A stretch of DNA of 64,000 bases, taken from assembly GCF_022662335.1 (NCBI RefSeq), contig NZ_JAKNQJ010000007.1, positions 1 through 64,000 on the forward strand, written 5' to 3'. Position numbers and translations under genes: made by a program. The DNA comes from Sphingomonas sp. CROZ-RG-20F-R02-07. Its GTDB lineage: Bacteria; Pseudomonadota; Alphaproteobacteria; Sphingomonadales; Sphingomonadaceae. The notes under the pieces were generated by a model that saw only the letters and a list, made by a program, of their open reading frames with translations, had not been told where the DNA came from and ran no database searches. Positions 32,888 to 39,900 of this stretch are shown here, piece by piece. Positions within the stretch are counted from its first letter, which is position 1. Each line of letters begins with the position of its first letter.

Positions 32888-33925
32888 ATGGCGATGCTCG
32901 AACGCCCCGCCCGCCCCGTCACCCACCGGCCGACCATCCGCGATGTTTCGCGGCTGGCCGGCGTGTCGTTCAAGACGGTGTCGCGAGTCATCAACGATCA
33001 ACCCTATGTCAGCGCCGAGAAGCGCGAGCGGGTGAAGGCCGTGATGGCCGAGATCGGATTTCAGCCGAGCCAGGCCGCGCGCGCGCTGGCCGGACGTCGA
33101 TCTCACCAGATCGCGCTGATCTGCGACAATCCCAACCCCTGGTACGTGTATGAGGTGCAGGCCGGCGTGCGCGAACGGTGCGGACGCGACAAGGTGCGGA
33201 TGATCGCGCAGCCCTATGATCGATCGTCGCCCGCCCTGCTGGGCGACATCGTCGCGCTGATCGACCAGGCGCACCCCGACGGCCTCGTGCTGGCGCCGCC
33301 GGCTTGCGACGATCGCCAGGTGATCGAGGAACTGGAGCGACGCGCCATCCCCTTCGTCCGCCTGCAGCCCGGCGCGCGGATCGATCACGTTCCGGCGACG
33401 TCGATCGACAACGAACAGGCGGCGTTCGACATGACGGCGTACCTGATCGGGCTGGGTCATGCCCGGATCGGGTTCGTGACGGGCGAGCGAAGCTACGCCG
33501 CGTCGAGCCAGCGCCTGGCGGGTTATCTGCGGGCGTTGGCGGAGGCCGGCATCGCCGTCGATCTCGACTATATCCGCCAGGGCGAATTCGATTTCGCGTC
33601 CGGAAAGGCGGCGGCGGATGCGCTGCTGGACCTGCCCGCCCCGCCCAGCGCGATCTTCGCGGCCAGCGACGACATGGCGGCCGGCGTGCTCGTCGCCGCG
33701 CATCGCCGCGGGATCGCGGTGCCAGCGATGCTGTCGGTCGCGGGGTTCGACGACGCCCCCCTGGCCGAAATCGTCTGGCCACCGCTGACGACGATCCGCC
33801 AACCCGTCCGGCATCTCGCGGCGGCCGCTGCCGATCTGTTGCTCACCCCCGGCGGCGCCCGGGAACGGCGCCTCGATTACGAACTGGTCGTCCGGGAGTC
33901 GACCGCTGCGCCGCCTGCGGCTTGA
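32888..33925 (+). CDS. LacI-family transcriptional regulator (predicted sulfoquinovose-locus regulator)
   Basis: This 345-residue protein has an N-terminal helix-turn-helix (TIRDVSRLAGVSFKTVSRVI) and hinge (FQPSQAARALAGRRS). The periplasmic-binding-protein-like sensor domain contains PDGLVLAPPACDD, GLGHARIGFVTGERSY, FAASDDMAAGVLVAAHRRG and the C-terminal PLAEIVWPPLTTIRQPV. It is a DNA-binding dimer that responds to a sugar. The gene begins the sulfoquinovose locus, upstream of the MFS transporter. GACACCGTTGTC lies 18 bp past its stop, and the reverse complement lies at the aldo/keto reductase start, making these its probable operators (inference). The start might be the second Met, two codons later. 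Confidence 0.88.
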   Translation: MAMLERPARPVTHRPTIRDVSRLAGVSFKTVSRVINDQPYVSAEKRERVKAVMAEIGFQPSQAARALAGRRSHQIALICDNPNPWYVYEVQAGVRERCGRDKVRMIAQPYDRSSPALLGDIVALIDQAHPDGLVLAPPACDDRQVIEELERRAIPFVRLQPGARIDHVPATSIDNEQAAFDMTAYLIGLGHARIGFVTGERSYAASSQRLAGYLRALAEAGIAVDLDYIRQGEFDFASGKAAADALLDLPAPPSAIFAASDDMAAGVLVAAHRRGIAVPAMLSVAGFDDAPLAEIVWPPLTTIRQPVRHLAAAAADLLLTPGGARERRLDYELVVRESTAAPPAA

Positions 33926-33943
33926 CCGGCCGGTCGGTTAGAT

Positions 33944-33955
33944 GACACCGTTGTC
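33944..33955 (+). promoter_or_regulatory. Predicted LacI-type operator upstream of the MFS gene
   Basis: GACACCGTTGTC, a near-palindrome with a central CG and arms GACA/TGTC, sits between the regulator stop and the MFS ribosome-binding site (AGGAGAG), 20 bp before the ATG. The exact reverse complement occurs at 37862-37873. The shape (even length, central CG) fits LacI-family operators. Confidence 0.6.
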
Positions 33956-33975
33956 GATATAAAGGAGAGACCGGG

Positions 33976-35226
33976 ATGGAAGAGCGCGTCGATGCCAGGC
34001 GGTGGGCGATCGTCGCCCTCGCATTCGCGGCGATCATGCTGAACTACGTCGACCGGCAGGTCATCGCGCTGCTCAAACCGATGCTGCAGGCCGATTTCGC
34101 CTGGAGCGACCGCGATTACAGCCACATGGCGTCCGCCTTCCAATTCTGCGCCGCGGTGTCGTTTCTCGGCACAGGCTGGTTCATCGACCGGATCGGCCTG
34201 CGCAAGGGGTTCGCGATCGGCGTCGCGACGTGGAGCCTGGCGGGCATGGCGCATGCGCTGGTCGGCAGCGTCGCGGGGTTCGTCGGGGTGCGTGCGCTGC
34301 TGGGGGCCGCGGAGTCGATCGGCACCCCGGCGCAGGTGAAGACCGCCGGCATCTATTTCCCGCCCGAACGGCGATCGTTGATGCTGGGCATCGGCAACAT
34401 GGCCTCCAATTTCGGCGCGGTCGTCGCGCCGCTGTCGATCCCGCCGCTGGCGCTTTGGCTCGGCTGGCGCGCCGCGTTTCTGCTCACCGGCGGCCTCGGG
34501 CTGGTCTGGGTCGTGATCTGGTTGATCGTCACGTCGCGGGCCGGGCCGACCACCACACCCGCCGACGACGCGCCCGCCGACCGGGTGCCCTGGGGCGCGA
34601 TGCTGCGGGATCGGCGGCAATGGGCCATCATCGCCGCCAAGGCGCTCAGCGACCAATGCTGGTGGTTCCTGCTGTTCTTCATGCCCGATCTGTTCCACCG
34701 CCTGTTCAACCTGTCGCAAGGCGCGCTGGGGCTGCCGATCGCCTTCATCTATCTGCTTGCCGCGCTGGGATCGCTCAGCGGCGGATTGCTGCCGACATGG
34801 CTGCTGGCGCGCGGGATCGGCATGGATCGCGCGCGCAAGGGATCGATGCTCGTCTATGCCGTGCTGATCCTGCCGGTGCCGCTGGTGCTGCTGACGGACA
34901 ATGCCTGGGTCGCCGCGTCGCTGCTCGGCCTGGCCCTGTTCGCGCATCAGGGATTCTCGACCAACGTGTTCGGCATGACGGCGGATATCTTCCCGTCGCG
35001 GATGATCGGCACCGCCATCGGGATCGGCGCCTTTGCCGGCAATCTGACAGGCATGGCGATGCTCGAGGCCGCCGGTTTCTCGCTCGACAACGGCTATGGC
35101 TATGCGCCGCTGCTGATCCTGTGCGGCGGTTCGTATCTGGTCGGCCTCGCGCTGGTCCAATTGCTGGTGCCGCACTTGACGCTGGCCGAACCCGGCGCCG
35201 CGCGCGTCATGCCGGTGAGCCACTGA
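33976..35226 (+). CDS. MFS transporter (ACS/hexuronate-type), predicted sulfoquinovose(-side) importer
   Basis: This 416-residue protein has 12 predicted membrane helices. The family motif near helix 1 is AIMLNYVDRQVIALLKP, as in ACS (anion:cation symporter) hexuronate/glucarate transporters. GLRKGFAIGVATWSLAGMAH is the loop 2-3 motif and LLGAAESIGTPAQVKTAGIYFP the helix 4 segment. An AGGAGAG box sits before the ATG. It lies between the LacI gene and the sulfoquinovose genes, and no ABC importer is present, so it may carry sulfoquinovose or its glycoside into the cytosol, where the GH31 enzyme acts. The substrate is inferred from context, not from motifs. Confidence 0.8.
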   Translation: MEERVDARRWAIVALAFAAIMLNYVDRQVIALLKPMLQADFAWSDRDYSHMASAFQFCAAVSFLGTGWFIDRIGLRKGFAIGVATWSLAGMAHALVGSVAGFVGVRALLGAAESIGTPAQVKTAGIYFPPERRSLMLGIGNMASNFGAVVAPLSIPPLALWLGWRAAFLLTGGLGLVWVVIWLIVTSRAGPTTTPADDAPADRVPWGAMLRDRRQWAIIAAKALSDQCWWFLLFFMPDLFHRLFNLSQGALGLPIAFIYLLAALGSLSGGLLPTWLLARGIGMDRARKGSMLVYAVLILPVPLVLLTDNAWVAASLLGLALFAHQGFSTNVFGMTADIFPSRMIGTAIGIGAFAGNLTGMAMLEAAGFSLDNGYGYAPLLILCGGSYLVGLALVQLLVPHLTLAEPGAARVMPVSH

Positions 35227-35234
35227 CAGCGAAA

Positions 35235-35258
35235 CGGCCCCGGGATCGCCCGGGGCCG
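35235..35258. terminator. Hairpin between convergent MFS and TonB receptor genes
   Basis: The arms CGGCCCCGGG and CCCGGGGCCG, 10 bp and perfect, around a 4-nt loop (ATCG) lie 8 nt after the MFS stop and about 26 nt before the receptor stop. A bidirectional terminator is likely from the tail-to-tail arrangement. Confidence 0.75.
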
Positions 35259-35284
35259 CCTCGATCCCTCGGGGGCAGGAACGA

Positions 35285-37720
35285 TCAGAAGTTCACGCGC
35301 CCGGTCACCCCGTAATAGCGGTCCGCGTCGCGCGGGATCTGGTAACGGTACGAGCCCGATGGGCCGCCGTTCTGGATCGCCGCCGCGAAGCTCTGGTCGA
35401 GCAGGTTGCGGACCTGGAAGGTCAGGCGAACGCGATCCTTCGCATCGCCGATTCCGGCCGACAGATTGACAAGGCCATAGGAGTGGATCGTGCCGAGCTG
35501 GCGCTGCACCGGGTCGGGCGAAAACAGCGCGAGTTGCTTGGACTGGTAATTGCCCTGAGCCCCCAGGAACAGGTCGATCGCCCGACCCGTGCGCCAACGG
35601 TAATCGGCGCCGAGCGAACCCTTCACCTTGGGTGCGAACGGCAGCGACGTACCGGCAGGGATCACCGCCGTCGCCGCCGCACCGGGCGCCTGGAGGAACT
35701 GGTCGACATGCGCATCGGTGTAGGCGATGCCGCCCGAGAGCGACAGATCGGCGACCGGGCGGAACACGATGTCCGCTTCGCCGCCCCGCGTCGAGACCTT
35801 GCCGGCGTTGGTGAAGCGCGTGACGACGACACCGGCGACCAGATCGGGGTTGTTCGCCTGGAAATTATCGTACTTGGCATAAAAGGCATCGATGTTGAGC
35901 ACCAGCTTGCCGCCGAACAGCGTGTTCTTCAGCCCCACCTCGTAACTGTTGGAGGTTTCCGGCGCGATCACGTTCGTGCCGGTCGCCGTCAGGTTGAAGA
36001 AGACGTTGAACGCCGGCCCCTTATAGCCGCGCGTATAGCCGCCATAGGCCGTCACATTGTGAGTCACGTCGAACTGCAGCGCCGCCTTGCCCGACAGGTT
36101 GGTGTTCGTCGTCTTGTTGGTGAACGCACTCGCCGGCGTGCCGGTGCCGGTCGCCGTTATGGGGAAGCTCGGCTGGATGCCGGGACCCGCCAGCGCCGTC
36201 GTGCGGGTGAGAAACACATTCAGTTGATCCGCCGTCCAGCGCATCCCGCCGATGAAGCGGAACCGATCGGTGAAATTGGCGGTGGCCTGGCCGAAGGCGG
36301 CGATGTTCTTGAACACCGAGCCGTAATCGGACTGGCCGAAGGGCGTGGTCGTCGCCGGCGCACCGGCCGTGCCGCAGGGGATCAGAACCGTCGGCGTGGC
36401 GGCGCCGTTGCAGGCGATGTCGGCGCGCGAATAGATCCGCTCCGATTCCGCCCGCGAATAATAGAGCCCGACGACATAGGAGAGGAACTGGTGCGCCGGC
36501 GACGTGAGGCGCAGTTCCTGGCTGAACGTGTTGCCGGTCTGCGGCCCGACGTCATGAAGCTGGTTGAAGCCGACATACGCCTGCGGCAGGAAATCGCCGT
36601 CGCGGATCTCGGTGTTCCGGTAATCGCGATAGGCGGTGATGCTGGTCACCGTCTGCGTGCCCAGTTCGGTGTCGAGCTGGAGCGAGACGCCATAGCCCTC
36701 CTCCTTCGTGCGGGTGACCAGATTCTGGTTCACCGCGCGCGTGCGGTCGCCGAGCGGCGTCGGCAGCACCGCGAACGCCGGGCTGGTGATCGCCGCGCCG
36801 GCCGCGTTCAGCGCGCCCGTGCCGATCACCTCGGCGCAGCAATTGTCGTCGTCGCGGTGATAGTCGCCGATCAGCGCCACCGTCGTGCGGTCGCTCGGCA
36901 TCCATTTCACCTGCGCGCGGGCACCGTAATGCTCGTAACCGTTCACGCGGTCGCCGGTCGCGACGTTGCGGATGTTGCCGTCGTACCGGCCGTAGAAGCC
37001 GGTGAAGCGCGTCAGCAGCGTGTCGCTCACCGGGAGATTGAGCGCGCCGCGAATGCGCGCCTCGTTGCCGTTCGTGAAATAGCCACCCTCGACATAGCCG
37101 CCCAGATCGCGCGTGGGCTGTACCGACACGATGTTGATGACGCCGGCCGAGGCGTTCTTGCCGAACAGCGTGCCCTGGGGCCCACGGAGCACCTCGAGCC
37201 GTTCGATATCGACCAGATCGCCGAACGCCTCGCCCGATCGCGCATAGACCACGCCGTCGACCACGGTCGAGACGGACGGCTCGCCGGCGATCGAAAACGT
37301 CGTCGTGCCGACGCCGCGCAGGAACAGCGACTGGTTCAGCGTCGTCCCCGATTTCTGGAAATTGAGCGCGGGCACCAGCGTGACCGCGCCCTCGAGCCCC
37401 GGCTTGCCCAGCGCCGAAAGCGCCGCGCCGCTGACGACGGACACCGCGATCGGCACCTCCTGCAACCGCTCGCTGCGCTTCTGCGCGGTCACGACGATAT
37501 CGCCGGTGGGAGCGGCCTCCGGTTGGGACTCGGCCGGCTGCGCCGCGACGCCGGGGGGCGGCGGGCTCTCGGCGGCGGCTTGCGGTGCCGGACTGGAAGC
37601 GACGCCGCCGGAGACGGACGCCTGCGCGTCCTGCGCATCGGCCGGCCGAGCGGCCAGCAACGCCGGAGCGGCGACCCCCAGCAGCATCAGGATTCGCGTC
37701 GTTGCAACCTTCATCATCAT
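35285..37720 (-). CDS. TonB-dependent receptor of the predicted sulfoquinovose locus
   Basis: This 811-residue outer-membrane protein has a signal peptide (LMLLGVAAPALLAARPADAQ) and a Pro/Ala-rich linker, then DIVVTAQKRSERLQEVPIAV, a TonB-box-like strand. The plug has NQSLFLRGVGTTTFSIAGEP, RLEVLRGPQGTLFGKNASAG and VINIVSVQPTRDLGGYVEGG. The barrel ends RYYGVTGRVNF with the terminal Phe signal. The start is one of three consecutive Met codons, preceded by AGGAGAGGA; ATG 37720 is given. It is divergent from the catabolic operon and convergent with the MFS gene. Uptake of a sulfoquinovosyl glycoside such as SQ-glycerol through the outer membrane is inferred from context. Confidence 0.86.
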   Translation of the reverse strand: MMMKVATTRILMLLGVAAPALLAARPADAQDAQASVSGGVASSPAPQAAAESPPPPGVAAQPAESQPEAAPTGDIVVTAQKRSERLQEVPIAVSVVSGAALSALGKPGLEGAVTLVPALNFQKSGTTLNQSLFLRGVGTTTFSIAGEPSVSTVVDGVVYARSGEAFGDLVDIERLEVLRGPQGTLFGKNASAGVINIVSVQPTRDLGGYVEGGYFTNGNEARIRGALNLPVSDTLLTRFTGFYGRYDGNIRNVATGDRVNGYEHYGARAQVKWMPSDRTTVALIGDYHRDDDNCCAEVIGTGALNAAGAAITSPAFAVLPTPLGDRTRAVNQNLVTRTKEEGYGVSLQLDTELGTQTVTSITAYRDYRNTEIRDGDFLPQAYVGFNQLHDVGPQTGNTFSQELRLTSPAHQFLSYVVGLYYSRAESERIYSRADIACNGAATPTVLIPCGTAGAPATTTPFGQSDYGSVFKNIAAFGQATANFTDRFRFIGGMRWTADQLNVFLTRTTALAGPGIQPSFPITATGTGTPASAFTNKTTNTNLSGKAALQFDVTHNVTAYGGYTRGYKGPAFNVFFNLTATGTNVIAPETSNSYEVGLKNTLFGGKLVLNIDAFYAKYDNFQANNPDLVAGVVVTRFTNAGKVSTRGGEADIVFRPVADLSLSGGIAYTDAHVDQFLQAPGAAATAVIPAGTSLPFAPKVKGSLGADYRWRTGRAIDLFLGAQGNYQSKQLALFSPDPVQRQLGTIHSYGLVNLSAGIGDAKDRVRLTFQVRNLLDQSFAAAIQNGGPSGSYRYQIPRDADRYYGVTGRVNF

Positions 37721-37861
37721 TCCTCTCCTGAACGCACCACTGGTTTTCCAGCGAATCCAATGTCTTGCCATGACGCCCACACCCTTTGGCATGTCCGCAT
37801 GCTGCATTGGCGATCATCACGCCGCCATTTAGCTTTTCTTTAGGCCGATTTTGCGCCATCA

Positions 37862-37873
37862 GACAACGGTGTC
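37862..37873 (-). promoter_or_regulatory. Predicted LacI-type operator at the start of the catabolic operon
   Basis: GACAACGGTGTC on the plus strand is the exact reverse complement of the 33944-33955 site. It is flanked as AGACAacggTGTCT, a palindromic extension. It overlaps the GTG start at 37869, so a bound repressor could block both transcription start and translation of a leaderless or short-leader mRNA. It also lies 142 bp upstream of the divergent receptor. Confidence 0.6.
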
Positions 37874-38777
37874 TTACATCGCTCCTCCCGATCGCACTGT
37901 TGCCCTTGGCGACACCGGCCTCACCATCAGCACCATCGCCTGGGGCATGTGGCGGTTCGGCGGCGACGACGTCGGCGAGGCGCGCATCCTCGTCGAAGCG
38001 GCGCTCGACGCCGGCGTCACGCTGCTCGACACCGCCGACATCTACGGCCCCGACAATGGCGAGTCGTTCGGTGCGGCCGAGACGCTGCTCGGGCGGGTGC
38101 TGGCCGAGGCGCCGGCCCTGCGCGACCGCATGGTGCTGGCGACGAAGGGCGGCATCAGCATGGGCGTGCCCTATGACTCGCGCGCCTCGTACCTGGCCGA
38201 GGCGATCGACGCGTCGCTGTCGCGGCTCGGCTGCGAGCGGATCGATCTCTATCAGATCCACCGTCCCGATCTCCTGACGCATCCGCAGGAGGTCGCGCGG
38301 GCGCTGGACGATGCGCGCGCCGCGGGCAAGATCGCGGCAATCGGTGTCTCCAACCACACCCCGGCGCAGACGGCGGCGCTGGCCTCGTTCCTGACGGCGC
38401 CGCTGGTCAGCCATCAGCCCGAATTCTCCGCGCTGGCCGTCACGCCGCTGTTCGACGGGCTGTTCGACCAGGCGATGGAGCGGGGGATGGCGGTGCTCGC
38501 CTGGTCCCCGCTCGGCGGCGGACGGCTCGCCGATCCGCAGGACGCGCGCGCCCAGGCGGTCGCGGCATTGCTCGACGCGAAGGCCGACGAGGCCGGCGTC
38601 GATCGCGCAGCCGCGGCCTATAGCTGGATCATGGCGCATCCGGCGCGCCCCATCCCGATCGTCGGAACCCAGAACGCATCCAGGATCGCGAAGATACCGG
38701 ACGCCTATACGCCACGATGGACCCGGGCCGAATGGTATGCGGTTCTCGAGGCGAGCCTGGGCGAGAAACTGCCATGA
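37869..38777 (+). CDS. Aldo/keto reductase, predicted 6-oxo-glucose reductase (SmoB-like)
   Basis: This 302-residue (beta/alpha)8 reductase begins V/M-SYIAPPDRTVALGDTGLT. The AKR tetrad is visible: Asp in LLDTADIYGPDNG, its Tyr four residues later, Lys in LATKGGISMGVP and His in LYQIHRPDLLTHP. The C-terminal NADP-side segment is PIPIVGTQNASRI. In the sulfo-SMO pathway an AKR reduces 6-dehydro-D-glucose to glucose, and the gene's ATGA overlap with the monooxygenase supports that role. The GTG at 37869 is chosen as the family-like N-terminus; TTG 37851 is an alternative. It could otherwise be a general YdhF-type AKR. Confidence 0.78.
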   Translation: MSYIAPPDRTVALGDTGLTISTIAWGMWRFGGDDVGEARILVEAALDAGVTLLDTADIYGPDNGESFGAAETLLGRVLAEAPALRDRMVLATKGGISMGVPYDSRASYLAEAIDASLSRLGCERIDLYQIHRPDLLTHPQEVARALDDARAAGKIAAIGVSNHTPAQTAALASFLTAPLVSHQPEFSALAVTPLFDGLFDQAMERGMAVLAWSPLGGGRLADPQDARAQAVAALLDAKADEAGVDRAAAAYSWIMAHPARPIPIVGTQNASRIAKIPDAYTPRWTRAEWYAVLEASLGEKLP

Positions 38778-39841
38778 CGGCCGCGTGCGAAGTGAGCTGG
38801 TTTTCGGCGCTCTGCGACGATGACTACGAGTTCCTCGGCGTTTCCGATCCGCAGCTGAAATCGACCTGGGAGCATTGCCGCGACATCGTGCTTCAGGCTG
38901 AAACCGGCGGCTTCGACAATATCCTGCTGCCGTCGGGCTATGCGCTTGGCATCGACACCACCGCCTTCGCCGCCGCGATCGCGACCATGGTGCGCCGCAT
39001 CCGGCTGCTGATGGCGGTGCGTATCGGCGAAAGCTGGCCGCCCCAGCTTGCGCGCCAGATCGCCACCATCGACCGCATCCTGGGCGGACGGCTGACCGTC
39101 AACATCATCTCGTCCGATCTCCCCGGCGAGAAACTCGCCTCCGCGCCCCGCTATGCGCGGACGCTGGAGGCGATGCAGATCCTGAAGACGCTGCTCAACG
39201 GCGGACCGCTCGATCATCAGGGCGAATTCTGGCAGCTCAAGCTCGACGCTCCCGCCGTCTCGACGGTATCCGGCAAATGCCCGCCCCTCTATTTCGGCGG
39301 CCTGTCGCCCGATGCGCGCGAGGCCGCGGCACAGGGTTGCGACGTCTATCTGATGTGGCCCGACAAGCAGGAGGCCGTCCGGGCGATCATGGACGACATG
39401 ATCGCGCGCGCGGCCAGGCACGGCCGCACGCTGAAATTCGGCTATCGCGCGCATGTCGTCGTCCGCGACACCGAGGCGGAGGCGCGCGCCGCCGCGGACC
39501 GCCTGCTGTCGAAGCTGGATGCGGCCGAGGGCGAAGCCATCCGCAACAAGTCGCTCGACACCACCTCCATGGGGGTAGCCGCCCAATCGGCGCTGCGCGA
39601 GAATGCGAGCGAAAGCGGCTATGCCGAAGAGAATCTATGGACCGGGGTCGGCCGCGCCCGGTCGGGCTGCGGCGCAGCGATCGTCGGCGATCCCGATCAG
39701 GTCCTCGCCAAGCTGCGGATGTATCAGGACATGGGGATCGAAGCGTTCATCCTGTCGGGCTATCCGCATGCCGCCGAGGCCGATCTGTTCGCCCGCCACG
39801 TTCTGCCCAAGCTGCGGCACGGCCCACTGACGCTGGACTGA
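38774..39841 (+). CDS. FMN-dependent SsuD-like monooxygenase, predicted sulfoquinovose monooxygenase (SmoC-like)
   Basis: This 355-residue LLM-class (luciferase-like) flavin monooxygenase shows EVSWFSALCDDDYEFLGVSD, GGFDNILLPSGYALGIDTTA, MAVRIGESWPPQLARQIATI, DRILGGRLTVNIISSDLPGE and PLYFGGLSPDAREAAAQGCD, all in the order of alkanesulfonate monooxygenases. In the oxidative sulfoquinovose (sulfo-SMO) pathway such an enzyme uses reduced FMN and O2 to release sulfite and yield 6-oxo-glucose. Coupling to an AKR and a sulfoquinovosidase is the basis for this assignment. A partner flavin reductase (SmoA) is not in the window. The ATG at 38774 gives an ATGA overlap. Confidence 0.78.
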   Translation: MTAACEVSWFSALCDDDYEFLGVSDPQLKSTWEHCRDIVLQAETGGFDNILLPSGYALGIDTTAFAAAIATMVRRIRLLMAVRIGESWPPQLARQIATIDRILGGRLTVNIISSDLPGEKLASAPRYARTLEAMQILKTLLNGGPLDHQGEFWQLKLDAPAVSTVSGKCPPLYFGGLSPDAREAAAQGCDVYLMWPDKQEAVRAIMDDMIARAARHGRTLKFGYRAHVVVRDTEAEARAAADRLLSKLDAAEGEAIRNKSLDTTSMGVAAQSALRENASESGYAEENLWTGVGRARSGCGAAIVGDPDQVLAKLRMYQDMGIEAFILSGYPHAAEADLFARHVLPKLRHGPLTLD

Positions 39842-39900
39842 GGAACGGCGCCGTACCGCGCGCCGACGAAGCCGCGGCAGGCGCCAAGGGAGAGTTGTCG

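Noticed and set aside
35483-37843. A 786-codon open frame opposite the second TonB receptor
   Set aside because: Antisense shadow of the receptor with no recognisable motifs; the receptor frame has a signal peptide, plug and barrel.
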